Source of the DNA: Okeania sp. SIO2C9
GTDB taxonomy: Bacteria > Cyanobacteriota > Cyanobacteriia > Cyanobacteriales > Microcoleaceae
Length of the DNA stretch: 64,000 bases
NCBI RefSeq assembly: GCF_010672455.1
Contig: NZ_JAAHGO010000003.1
Span: 254,531-318,530 of the forward strand
Direction: 5' to 3'
A program made the translations under genes and the position numbers. Shown here one piece after another: positions 9,244 to 21,800 of the stretch (position 1 is the first letter of the stretch; each line of letters begins with the position of its first letter). The notes under the pieces are model-generated. The model did not search any database. It saw nothing but the letters and a program-made list of their open reading frames with translations, and was not told the DNA's origin.

Positions 9244-10065
9244 ATGAAACTTCTGCCCCATGAATATCCAGACACCAGTAATATGATTCTGGAGGATGAT
9301 ACTCCCTTGGATAGTTTTATTAATGAAAAACAACAACGTTTACTTGCAACTGTATTTTATAGTGGTGCTGAAATACCTATAAATGTTCCTTTTATTGTTG
9401 CTGCTAATGTCGGTTTATTTTCCCATGTCCGAGATTCAGGAATTGTGCCGGATGTGTTTTTAAGCTTAAATATTATTGGCAGTGAAGAATGGTGGGAAAG
9501 AAATGTTAGTTCTTATTTATTCTGGGAATTTGGCAAGCCACCAGATGTTGTAATTGAAATTGTTTCTCCTACTCCTGGCAATGAATTAGGAAGTAAATTA
9601 ACAGACTACGCGCAGTTAAAAATTCCTTATTATGTTGTCTACGATCCATTGCAAAAACTAAGTGAAACTGTACTGCAAGTATTTCAACTTCAATTTAATT
9701 CTTATATTCCTAAAAATGATGCTTGGTTTACGGATATAAATCTGGGATTAACTCTGTGGAATGGTAGGTTTGAAAATATTAATGGTACTTGGTTACGTTG
9801 GTGCGATGCTGATGGGAATGTAATTCAAACAGGAGATGAAATAGCAGCAGAAAAAAATCTGGAGCTATCCCAAAAGGATGCTCAAATTAAACAGGTGTTA
9901 TTATTGGCAATTGAAATGGGATTAAAATTCAAGTTTGGTGATGAATATCTGGGTATATTATCCGAGATTTCAGCAATTAATGATGTGAAATTATTAGAGA
10001 GAATTGTTACTCAAATTCCCCAGGTTTCTTCAATGGATGAATTGCGAAAACTATATTCTGAGTAG
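9244..10065 (+). CDS. Uma2 family (DUF820) putative endonuclease, long form
   Basis: 273 residues. The nuclease-fold core is at about 75-165: 'VPDVFLSL', 'PPDVVIEIVSPTPGNE', 'KLTDYAQLKIPYYVVYDP'. It keeps the Asp of VPDV, the Asp and Glu of PDVVIE and the Lys of KLTDY. The C-terminal about 70 residues (after 205) are charged and helical and look like a coiled-coil tail, as in other long Uma2 proteins. The ATG follows directly on the last ctgataactg unit of a repeat, so no ribosome binding site is visible; translation may be weak or a downstream ATG (9283) may be used. Its role is unknown. Confidence 0.8.
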   Translation: MKLLPHEYPDTSNMILEDDTPLDSFINEKQQRLLATVFYSGAEIPINVPFIVAANVGLFSHVRDSGIVPDVFLSLNIIGSEEWWERNVSSYLFWEFGKPPDVVIEIVSPTPGNELGSKLTDYAQLKIPYYVVYDPLQKLSETVLQVFQLQFNSYIPKNDAWFTDINLGLTLWNGRFENINGTWLRWCDADGNVIQTGDEIAAEKNLELSQKDAQIKQVLLLAIEMGLKFKFGDEYLGILSEISAINDVKLLERIVTQIPQVSSMDELRKLYSE

Positions 10066-10225
10066 TTGAAAAATATGAACAAGGAATGCCTAGCATGGGA
10101 GCAAGATGCTCCCACTGCCATTTCTGATGACAAAAATAATTACAACTGGACATAACATTACTTCTGACTTCTAACTTCTGACTTCTGACTTCCTATGGCG
10201 ATCGCTCAATTTTAGAAAAAACACC

Positions 10226-10313
10226 GTAGGTTGGGTTAAGCGTATCTCGCAACCCAACACCCAACAGCATACTGGTATTTTGTTGGGTTGACGTTTACGG
10301 AAACCCAACCTAC
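10226..10313. repeat. Second gtaggttggg palindromic repeat
   Basis: Ends gtaggttggg and cccaacctac enclose about 70 bp with an inner 'aacccaac...gttgggtt' pair. The flanks carry 'acttctgacttctgacttctgactt' iterations at about 10160-10195 and 10370-10400 followed by 'cctatggcgatcgc', so this is a small repeat nest. The rest of 10066-10600 holds no gene. Confidence 0.65.
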
Positions 10314-10599
10314 AAAGTTTACTATTAGGAAATTATTGTTCCTCTCAAATATAGTCACAGTAATAATTTTACTTCTGACTTCTGACTTCTGACTTCCTAT
10401 GGCGATCGCCAAGACATAGAATCTGAGCTTGTCATTGCGAGGCGGTGAACAAACAGTTAACCTTCTGGAAAAAGTTTTAACTCAGCCGAAGCAATCTCCG
10501 CACATCCTTGAGATTGCTTCCTTCCACTCCGTTCCAGTCGCAATGACAAACCGAGAATTCATCCGTATATCCGTGCCAAAATCACTGTTTGCTGCCCCT

Positions 10600-10812
10600 C
10601 TCTATTAGTTCCTTGACATCCTCCCCGGCCTAAAGGCGCGGGGATTCCTACTGAGCCGTAGCTCTTCGGCGGGTTGACGCTTTGCTTCGCATAGCTGCCG
10701 CTAACACAGGGTGCTGCTTCCTTGGCGGTAGTCTGATGCTTCCCTCCACGTCCGTTTAGAGTTTCCGAGTGCCCCCCGGCAACTAATAACAGTTTAGCAT
10801 ATATCCAATTCA
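10600..10812 (-). mobile_element. Orphan right end of an IS200/IS605-type element (tnpB 3' remnant and reRNA region)
   Basis: Read on the minus strand, the sequence has the pattern found beyond TnpB in cyanobacterial IS605 elements. A remnant frame 'LLVAGGHSETLNGRGG' leads into 'GIPAPLGRGG'. The end is a strong hairpin (ccccgcgcctttaggccgggg) followed by aggatgtcaa. That hairpin-plus-gatgtcaa structure is the usual element right end and 3' part of the TnpB guide RNA. The rest of tnpB and any tnpA are absent. It directly abuts the 3' end of the caspase-TPR frame and may have replaced its C-terminus. Confidence 0.65.
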
Positions 10813-12298
10813 CTTGCAAATCAAATAAAAAGTCGCCCTACAAGGGCGAGGCTTTAAACCCAATTTTTCGGTAAATGGATTTTCACCTTTTTTTAAACTA
10901 TCAATCCAACCTTGACGTTTTGCTTTCTCTTTATCATTTGTCGTCCATTCAACGTATGCTTGAAAATCAGAAATAGCTCCCGGAAAATCCCCCGTTAATG
11001 CCCGCGCTAAACCTCGGTTATGATGATTCCATCCATAATTAGGTCTAAGTTGAACAGCTTTCTCGCAAGCAAACATCACCTTATCAGCTTGCTTGTTTAG
11101 GTTGCCATACCAACAAAGTCTATTCCAATTCCAAGCAGTTATTTCCACATCTGAATCTAATTCCTGAGCTTCCTTGTAAAGACTAATTGCCGACTCAATT
11201 TTTCCCTCTGTTGCCAGTTTTACTCCCTTTTTGACTTTGCCAAGAGCTGTCTGTTCGTGGCCAATATCTCACAACAAATTCACCCCGACTGTGCAAAACA
11301 CCTGATAAAGAAACAGTCTCCTCACATCCTGCTAAACCATTAATAATTACAGCCTGTCGCCGACTATTTTCATTACTATTAATCGGCACAATTCCTAACA
11401 CAAACTCTCCCGCTCCTTCCACAATTCTTAGAGGAGTTTGCCCAGGAGACTCCGACTGAATATTTGATTCACCACGATTAGCTTTTTGTTGATTAGTCAA
11501 ACGAATTTGCTGATTAGTTTTATCAATATATTCTAAAGTGCGATGATAGACATATTTATATAAACTATCCGCCTCAATTACTCCCGACTTATCCGCAGCT
11601 TTCCCCAAAAAACCTTGAATCAAATAATAAGTAAATAATCCATGTTTTAAATTTTTCCATTCTTCAGATTGTTCATGCTTATCGCAAGACAAAAGCGCAT
11701 AGAAACCCTTACTTTTAGCAGCCCTTTGCCAAAATAATTCTATTAATTGTGGAGCAATACTAGATGTTTCAGATTCAGATAATTTCTTACTTTGAGATAA
11801 ATGCTGAAAATTAATACTTGTTCCACCACTATGACAAGCATCAATAAAAATCAATTGATATTTAGCACCACTTGCTGCCAACTTTTGCAGAATTTCTGCC
11901 ACAGGCAAACCCGTTGTAGTTAAATTATTAGTTTCAGTATTTTTCAGACATAATATTGGTTGCTGAGTTTGTTTGTCTAAAAAACCATGACCAGAAAAAT
12001 AAATTAAGATAGTATCTTCTTTAGTAGCTTGATTGACTAATTTTTCTAAGCTATTTTTCACCACATCAAGATGAGGAGATTCACGAGTATTATCGTGATG
12101 GATAATAATAGTTTTATAGGTGAATAATTTTGTAGATATTTCTAGTGCAGCCTTTAATTATTGACAATCATTAACACAATAATTAAGGTTGGTTATTCCA
12201 GTATCATCATATTGATTAATTCCCACTAAAAGAATTAAAAGTTGGGCTTCACCAGTTTTGAGTTTTTCCACATTAGAATTACCTGCTGATTTAGGCAT
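10810..12298 (-). pseudogene. Caspase (peptidase C14)-TPR protein, disrupted by a stop and a frameshift
   Basis: The frame opens at an ATG at 12298 (MPKSAGNSNVEKLKTGEAQL, then LLVGINQYDD), meets an in-frame TAA at 12158-12160 after NDCQ, and continues in the same frame with the caspase core. The His is in YFSGHGF and the Cys in IFIDACHSGG, the catalytic dyad of bacterial orthocaspases. After 'GEFVVRYW', near 11255, the frame shifts. The other frame continues as 'EQTALGKVKKGVKLATEG' and then a TPR region (ACEKAVQLRPNYGWNHHNRG) to 10810. Intact homologues are cytoplasmic caspase-fold peptidases, usually Arg-specific. A fragment from 12064 to 11195 could still make the catalytic domain from an internal start, but the N-terminal beta-strand would be lost. 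It is divergent to the CHAT gene. Confidence 0.75.
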
Positions 12299-12356
12299 AA
12301 TTTTATATTATTACTCCATAATTGTATTGGAGAAAGAGTCATTTCAGTTATCATAT

Positions 12357-12512
12357 AGAATCCGGTTATACAGTATATGTTTATAATTCTATCCACACTT
12401 TCTCGCCTTAAATCTCCCCATCTCCCCATCTCCCCATCCCCCCATCTCCCCATCCCCCCATCTCCCCATCTCCCCATCCCCCTATCTCATATAATAAGTA
12501 TTCAACCGGATT
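12357..12512. repeat. Inverted-repeat element carrying an 8-bp minisatellite (left of the CHAT gene)
   Basis: It starts 'tagaatccggttatacagtatatg' and ends 'aagtattcaaccggatttga'. A very similar element in the same orientation lies at 23531-23634, on the other side of the giant gene. Between the ends, 12414-12481 is a run of ctccccat units, the complement of the ggggagat units found inside and after the giant gene. The remaining 12513-12846 has a run of ctcctgact units near 12572 and otherwise no gene. Confidence 0.75.
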
Positions 12513-12846
12513 TGAGATCAGTTATCAGTTAGCCTCCTATGGTCAGAACTGCGTTAACAGTCAAGAATTCCATTCTGACTCCTGACTCCTGTCTCCTGAC
12601 TCCTTTCTTAATAATATATACGATGACAATAGAAAAAATTATACAAATAAACTATACAAACTTTAAAATTTAGAAGAACGCATAATTGGTATACTACGCG
12701 AAATATATGAATATTATTTATATTAATTTTTATTTAGGTATACTAGCGTAAAGACCTTCCATGGAAGCTCCCTAGCAAGGTTGTAGTTATCACTTTATTC
12801 TATCTTTCTCAAAATTTCAATTAAATCTAACCCAGTTTCAATCACC

Positions 12847-15800
12847 ATGATGAAAACCTTCAGAGTTGCATATTATCCTTTGTCTCTGTTGATACCTCTA
12901 CTCCCAATAGTAGTGGCGACTCCTGGGAAAGCACAACCCATCACCCCTGCTAATGATGGCACAGGTACAACCGTCAACCAAAACGGCAACCAATTTAACA
13001 TTCAAGGAGGCACCCGTAGTGGCAGAAACCTTTTCCACAGCTTCGACCAATTCAACGTCAACTCCGGTCAAACCGCTAACTTCCTCACCACCCCAGATAC
13101 CCGCAATATTCTGGGTAGAGTTACAGGTGGTAATGCTTCTATTATTAACGGTCTTATTCAAGTCATTGGCAGCAATTCTAACCTCTTGTTGATGAACCCT
13201 GCTGGAATGATATTTGGCCCCAATGCCACTCTTAACCTACCCGCTTCATTCAGCGTGACTACTGCCACAGGTATTGGTTTCAACAGCAACAACTTCTGGT
13301 TTCAAGCTATAGGAACAAATGACTACTCAAACCTAGTGGGAAATCCCAGTGGTTATCGTTTTAATGTATCAAACCCAGGCGCAATAGTTAATGAAGGAAA
13401 TTTAAGTTTAAACCCAGGGGAGAATTTGACCTTATTGGGTGGCACAGTCATCAACACCGGGGAACTCTCTACCGCAGGAGGTAATGTTACTATTGCAGCA
13501 GTGGAAGGTGGCAGCACTCTGAGAATATCTCAACCAGGACATTTGTTAAGTTTAGATGTATCCTCATCAGTCGGAATTACAGAAGAAACAAATTTCACAC
13601 CCTTATCATTACCAGAATTATTGACAGGTGGGGATGAAACTCATGCTACCTCTATGAGTATTAATGCTGATGGTGATGTAGTGTTGATAGATGCAAATAC
13701 TTTGGTTGCTGATACTCCAGGAGATGTGCTTGCCTCTGGGAATATAGATGTATCGACCCTTCCTAGTTACCTTTATGAGGAGGGAAATAATAATCTTGGT
13801 GGACAGATTAATGTGTTGGGCGATCGCGTAGCAATTATTGATGCTAATATTCATGCTGATGGTATCAACGGAGGTGGAACAGTATTAATTGGAGGCGACT
13901 TTCAAGGCAATGGAATAGTGAGTAACTCTCAGCAGACATTTGTAAACAATAACTCATTTATTTCTGCTGATGCTATTATAAATGGTGACGGAGGAAGAGT
14001 AATAATTTGGTCAGATGGAGTAACTAATTTTGCCGGAAATATTAGTGCTAAAGGGGGAGATTTTTCTGGTAATGGAGGGTTTGTTGAAGTATCTGGAAAA
14101 CAAGAATTAATATTTGATGGAAATGTCAATGTTAGTGCCGCATTTGGTACCCAAGGAACAATATTATTAGACCCAGAAAATATCACAGTGGGAGAGTCAG
14201 AAAATACTGAAAATTCAGAAACAGAAACAGTAGATAATAATTCGGAAGTAGCATCTACAGAAAATACAGATTCTTCCACCACAGAAAATACTGAAAATTC
14301 AGAAACAGAAACAGTAGATAATAATTCGGAAGTAGCATCTGCAGAAAGTACAGATTCTCCCACTACAGAAAATACTGAAAATTCAGAAACAGAAACAGTA
14401 GATAATAATTCGGAAGTAGCATCTGCAGAAAGTACAGAAGAAAATGTCGATAATTCAGAAACCACAGAAAATACAAATTCAGAGACAGAAGTTACTTCTA
14501 CAGAAATTGCCGATAACTCAGAAACAACAGAAACAGAAATACCAATAGACCCCTTTGCTCAAGATAAAAATTCTGATGTGACAATTTCCGCAGAAAATAT
14601 TGGGGAGTTATCAGGAGATATAATTTTATTTGCCGACAACGATATAACAATCAATGAAAAAATAGAAACTGACTCATCTGTAGAATTAAAAGCCGGACGA
14701 AGTATTAATATAAATGCCGATATTGACACATCAATTGGTAATGGAAATATTGATTTACTTGGCAATAATGATGAGATGAATTTTGCTAATCGGAGTGAGG
14801 GGAAAGCTTCGATAAATCAATTAGATGGAACGACATTAAATGCAGGCAGTGGCACGATTAATATTCAGTTAGGAAATTTAGGAGAAGTTGGGGATATAAA
14901 TCTGGCAAATTTAACTACAACAGGGCAAGTTTTAGTTAATGCTAATGGGGGAAATATTGCCCGAGTTTCTGACAATTCAATTATTAATGCGGGTAGTGTT
15001 TTATTTGAAACAAATGGCAATGGAGGAATAGGTTTAGCGGGTGCACCATTGCGGTTAGAGGTGGGTAATTTAGAGGCAGTTTCTGGCAGTGGTGGAGTAT
15101 TTTTTGATGTAGGAAATGTGAATATTGGTGGTGTGAGTGAGGATGTGGATGGTATTAAGACTATTGATGGGGGAGATATTATTCTTGATAGTAGAGGAGA
15201 TGTGACTGTTACTGAAGACATTTCTGCTGATGTTGTTACTGATGGTGAAACAGGAGGTGATATTAATATCGCGGCTAAAAACCTTTCTGTTATTGATGGT
15301 ACTGAGATATCTGCAAGTACCCTTGCCAAAGGGGATGCAGGGAGCGTGGAGATTCATGCTACTGATACTGTAGTCTTTGATGGAGGAAACTCAGACAGTT
15401 TCACCGGAGTAGTTAGTGGTGTGGCAGAAGGAGCAGAAGGGAATGCCGGAGATGTAACTATTACCACCAGGTCTCTGGAAGTTAAAAATGGTGCTCAAAT
15501 ACTAGCCAATACTTTTGGTAATGGGAATGCAGGGAATGTAGAGATTCATGCTACTGAGACTGTGGTCTTGGAGGGAGAAGACTCAGAAGGTACGCCGAGT
15601 GCAGCAAGTAGCACTGTGGCAGAAGGAGCAAAAGGGAATGGGGGAACTGTCACTATTACCACCGGGTCTCTGGAAGTTAAAAATGGTGCTGATGTATCTG
15701 CCGAAGTAGAAGAAGGAGCAGAAGGGAATGGGGGGGATGTAATTATTACCACCAGGTCTCTGGAAGTTAAAAATGAAGGTAAGATATTTGCCAGTAACTT

Positions 15801-18800
15801 GGGCACAGGGAATGCAGGGACTGTGGAGATTAATGCTACTGACACTGTGGTCTTGGATGGAAAAGACTCAGAATATCCCACTGGAGTAATTAGCAGTGTG
15901 GAAGAAGGAACAGAAGGGAATAGGGGAGGTGTAACTATTACCACCGGGTCTCTGGAAGTTAAAAATGGTGCTGAGATATCTTCCGATACCTATAGCACAG
16001 GTAATGGGGGAGGTGTAACTATTACCACCGGGTCTCTGGAGGTGAAAAATGGTGCTCAAGTATCTGCGAGTACCTTTGGTAATGGGAATGCAGGGACTGT
16101 GGAGATTCATGCTACTGAGACTGTTGTCTTGGAGGGAGAAGACTCAGAAGGTTTGACTGGAGTAACTAGCAGTGTGGAAGAAGGAGCAGAAGGAAATGCA
16201 GGGAGTGTAACTATTACCACCAGGTCTCTGGAGGTGAAAAATGGTGCTCAAATACTAGCCAATACCTTTGGTAATGGGAATGCAGGGGCTGTGGAGATTC
16301 ATGCTACTGAGACTGTGGTCTTGGAGGGAGAAGACTCAGAAGGTACGCCGAGTGCAGCAAGTAGCACTGTGGCAGGAGAAGCAAAAGGGGATGGGGGAAG
16401 TGTCACTATTACCACCAGGTCTCTGGAAGTTAAAAATGGTGCTGATGTATCTGCCGAAGTAGAACCAAGAGCAGAAGGGAATGGGGGGAAAGTAACTATT
16501 AACACTAGGTCTCTGGAAGTTAAAAATGAAGGTGAGATATTTGCCACTACCGAAGGAAAAGGGAATGCAGGGACTGTGGAGATTAATGCTACTGAAACTG
16601 TAGTTTTGGATGGAGGAGGAGGAGACCCAGAAGGTCTCACTGGAGTAACTAGCCGTGTGGAAAAAACAGCAGAAGGGGATGCGGGGGGTGTAACTATTAC
16701 CACCGGGTCTCTGGAGGTGAAAAATGGTGCTCAAATATCTGCCAGTACCCGTGGTCAAGGAAATGCAGGAAAAATTAATATCACAGCAGATGATACTGTG
16801 GTTTTTGATGGGGTATCTCCACATGGTACTTTAGGTGGCGCATTTAGCGAAGTAGAATTAGGAGCAGAAGGTGATGTCGAGGGCATAAGCATTTCCACAG
16901 GTTCTCTAAAAGTCACTAATGGCGCTCAAATATCTACCAGTACCCGTGGTCAAGGAGATGCAGGAAAAATTAATATCACAGCAGAAGATTCTGTAGTGTT
17001 TGACAGAGAAAATGAGTTTGGCTTACCCGGTACAGCATTTAGTCAAGTGAGACAAGGGGCAAAAGGGAATGCTGGAGGTGTGACAATAGAAACTGGCTCC
17101 CTGACAGTTACCAATGGTGCTCTAATATCTGCCAGTACCCGTGGTCAAGGAGATGCAGGAAGTATTAATATTACTGCAGAAGAAACTGTTGTGTTTGATG
17201 GATCGATTCAAGAACCCTTTATCATCATTAGTGGAGCATACAGTACAGTCGAAGGTACAGCAGAAGGGGATGCAGGTGGTGTGATAATTACTACTGGTTC
17301 TCTGGAAGTTACTAATGGTGCTCAAATATCTGCTAGTACCTTTAGCAAAGGGAATGCAGGAAGCGTTGATATTACAGCAAAGGGTACTGTAGTATTTGAT
17401 GGAGAATCTGACTTTGGCTTCTCCAGTGGAGCATACAGTACAGTCGAAGTTACAGCAGAAGGGAATGCAGGTGGTGTGAGGATTACCACAGGTTCTCTGG
17501 AAGTTACTAATGTTGCTGTAATAGATGCCAGTACCCTTGGCACAGGAAATGCAGGCACTATTGATATTACAGCAAAGGATACTGTAGTCATTGATGGGAT
17601 ATCTCCAGATGGTTTCCCCAGTGGAGTATTTAGCAGGGTGGGAGAAGAGGCAGAAGGGAAAGCGGGGGATGTAAGTATTACCACAGATTCTCTAGCAGTT
17701 ACCAACGGTGCAGTAATAGATGCCAGTACCCTGGGTCAAGGAAGCGCAGGCAATATATTTATCACAACAGACACCCAACTCACCCTCAACGAAAACGCCC
17801 AAATCTCAGCCTTCACTGAAAGCAGTGGCACAGGAGGCAACATCATCCTATTTGCCCCAGAAACCCTCAACATTACTGGCAACGGACAAATAACAGTCCG
17901 CAGCAGCGGAGCAGGCAACGCTGGCCAAATTGACATCCTCAGCCCTAACATCACCCTCTCTGGCGGCATAGATATCACAGCCTTCACAGCAGGTCCAGGC
18001 AACGCTGGCAACATCAACCTAGAAGGCGACCAAATTAACATTCAACCCAATACCCAAATACTAGCTTTCACCGAAACTACTGGAGATGGAGGTAACATCA
18101 CAGTCAAAGCCACAGAAATACTCAACTTAGAAGCAGAAACCCAACTATCAGTGGAAACCAACAGAGGCGGAAAAGCTGGAAATATAGAAATCACAACTCC
18201 CCAACTAACAATAGGAAAAGATGCCCAAATTAGTGCCACAGTTAACCTCGGAGCAACTACAACCGACCCAGGTGGAAATATCACCATCAATACCAATGAA
18301 TTAAACATCTCAGGGGAACTGGGAATATTTGCCGAAACTGAAGCAACAGCAGATGCAGGCACTCTCACCCTCAACCCTTACAAAACTGACCCCAACCTAG
18401 AAATAACTTTCACAAATAATGGCTTCATCTCTGCCTCTACCAGTTCCACAGGTAACGGAGGAAATATCAATCTCAGTGCTCCAGAAAGTATAAATATTAT
18501 AGGGGATGGTAGTATTTCTGTGGAAACTACAGATGAAGGAAATGCTGGAGCTATCAATATCAATACTCAAAACCTGACGCTCTCCGATGGAGTAGCTATA
18601 TCAGCTTCTACAGAAGATAAAGGCAACGCTGGAGCTATCAATATTAATACTCAAAACTTCACTTTAGAAACCGGAACAACCCTAACCACAGAAACTAATA
18701 ACAAAGGTCAAGCGGGAAACATAGAAATAAACACTAGACAACTAACTATTGGAGAAAATGCCCAAATTAGTGCTACAGCAAGAGAAGGGGCAACTAACAC

Positions 18801-21800
18801 TGAAGCAGGAGGTAATATTACTATCAATGCTACAGACTTACTAATTTCAGGCCGACTGGGAATATTCGCCGAAACAGCAGGAGAAACTCCCGCAGGTACT
18901 CTTACTCTTAAACCCTATAACAGAGATGGGGGGAAGGGGAGATGGGGAGATGGGGAGATGGGGAGATGGGGAGATGGGGAGATGGGGAGAAGAGAAAATT
19001 ATTCCGCTCGAATTGACCCGAACCTCAATATTACTTTTACCGAAAATGGCTTTATCTCTGCCCGCACTACTTCCAGTGGAGACGGAGGTAATATCAATAT
19101 ATTTGCTCCAGAAAACATTAATATTACAGGGGAAGGCAGAATAACAGTTGAAACAGAAGGCAGTGGAGACGCAGGCATCATCAACATAGAAACAGAACAC
19201 CTCACCATAGCTGAAAATACTACTATATCAGCAGCTACATCCGACAGCGGAGATGGAGGCCGCATCAATATTACTCCTAGCGAAACATTTCAATTAGAAG
19301 GTCAAATTATTACAGAAACTACAGGCACAGGAAACGGAGGAAAAATCACTATTAATACAGGGTCTCTCCAAGCCGAAAATAGTACTATTTCAGCCAAAAG
19401 CACCGATGCAGGAAACGCAGGCGCAATAGAAATTACAGCTCAAGAAAATATCGCTACAGGTATTATTCAATCTTCTGCCTCAGAGTCACAAGAAACTGCT
19501 GACGGAGGTAATATCAGCATCATTAGTGAACAAGGAGAAATTGATGCGACCCAACCCATCCAGTCATTTTCAGAAAAAGGTAACGCTGGAGATGTCACTC
19601 TCCAAGCTAAAACAGACATTACCACCAACACTATTAGTTCTCACGGTCAACAACAAGGTGGTCAAATAACTATCACCACAGAAACCGGAAACGTCAATAC
19701 ATCTCAAGGCTTTTTGGCAAATTATTCTGGAGATGGCAACGGAGGCAACGTTACTATAGAAGCACCCCAAGGAGATATTACCAGCAGCAATATTTACTCT
19801 TTCGCTGATGCAGATGGAGGTCAAATATTTCTCAAAGCTGGAGGCGATATCAATATCAGGCAAAACAGTGATATTATCTCAGCGTCAGAACCTCCAGATA
19901 ACAGCGACATTAACAACCAAGGTCAAGGAGGAGACATTATTCTGGAAGCAGGCAACAATATTAATACAGCAACAGCGAGAATATATTCCGGAGCAGATAT
20001 TGGCGACACGGGCAAAATTGATATTATTGCGGATAGCGCAATAGAAGTAGGTCAAATAGACCTAGCATCAGGTTTTGTCAGACAACAACAACCAGTAAAT
20101 GACAACTTTACTCTTATACCCATACCTCAAGGAGAAGCAACCAGAGGAGTTGCAGAAAATATCACTATCACCAGTAACAATGGCGCAATAGATACCACCG
20201 CTGGAGTTATCAATTCTCGTTCTCCTGATGGTTCCGGTGATATTACTCTCAATGCTAGAGATAATATTACTATCGGTCTACTAAGAGCTAGCGCTCTTAA
20301 CCCAGAAAAACCAACTACAGGAGGAGATATTACGATCGCCAGTCAAACTGGAGAAATAAATGCCACAACAGCTATAGAAACTTTTTCAGAAAGAGGTACT
20401 GCTGGAAATGTGACTATTATGGCGGAGGAACACATTCATCTAGAAAATATTTTATCTCAGGGAGCAGAAGGAGGAGGGGATATTACTATAGAAAGTCGCA
20501 GTGAAAATAGTATAGATGCTCAAGGAGAATTAAACACTTTTTCCACAGAAGGAATGGCTGGAAATGTCACTCTTACATCTCCTGGAAATATAAGTATTAG
20601 TGGCATTCGTTCTCAGGGAAGGGAACAGGGAGGTAATGTCACGGTAGAAAGTGAAATAGGTGAAATTAACTCAACTGGGAATATTGACTCTTTTTCAGAG
20701 CAAGGCAGGGGAGGAAATATCGATCTGAATGCTCCAGAAAGTGTGAATTTAGCAAATGTGTCATCTTTTGGTGCGACTGAAAGCGGTAATTTGAGGATAC
20801 AGAGTCGTACAGCAACAGTGAATACAGGTAATGTGACTACACAAGCGCCAGCAGGAAGTAGTGGCAGTATAGTTATCAACGGAGAGGAAGTAGGTACGGG
20901 AGACTTAACTTCTATTGGTACAACGAGCGCAGGTGCAATAAATGTGGAAGCTACAGATGGTTCAATTACAACTTATGATATTGAAATTAGCTCTGATGGC
21001 ACCATAGGAAATTTAATACTCAGAGCAACCGAGGATGTTAATACTGGAGGTATTAGTCAGGATACGGGAGATGGAGATGCAAATATTAATATTGATTCTG
21101 GAGGAGACCAGGATATAGAAGAAATTAATCAAAATGCAGACGGCGATGCCACTAATATTGCTATTGCAGAAGGTAATCAAACTATAGGAGATATTAATCA
21201 AAATGCTGGGGATGATGCCACTAATATTGCTATTGCAGAAGGTAATCAAACTATAGGAGATATTAATCAAAATGCTGGGGATGATGCCACTAATATTGCT
21301 ATTGCAGAAGGTAATCAAACTATAGGAGATATTAATCAAAATGCTGGGGATGATGCCACTAATATTGCTATTGCAGAAGGTAATCAAACTATTGGTAATG
21401 CCACTCCAAATACCAGCAATGAATCTATCAATATTCAGAACGATGGAACTAATCAAAATATTGGTAATGTCACTCCAAATACCAGCAATGAATCTATCAA
21501 TATTCAGAACGATGGAACTAATCAAAACATAGCAGAAATTTCTGCATCTCCTAATGACAATACCCCGATTAATAATCCTCTCATTGATGGAGAAAATACG
21601 AATAATTCCAATAATTCCAATACTCCCACAAATTCTTTAGATACAAATAGTCCAGAAATCCCTTCTACTTCCAATTTAATTTCAAATATTACCCCTAGTA
21701 ACAACGACCAAACAACAAATACTGGCACTGCTAAAGAGCAAACTGAAGAATCTATCAACAAAACCACCGACACAAAAAAAATATTAAATATCATTGATAC

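Noticed and set aside
12235-12477. 80-codon frame MGRWGDGGMGRWGDG...
   Set aside because: Minisatellite translation on the minus strand; the true coding signal there is the start of the caspase gene at 12298.
13929-21525. Many minus-strand frames up to 178 codons within the giant gene
   Set aside because: They follow the repeat period of the plus-strand protein (Ser/Val/Pro-rich complements) and have no start signals or known domains.
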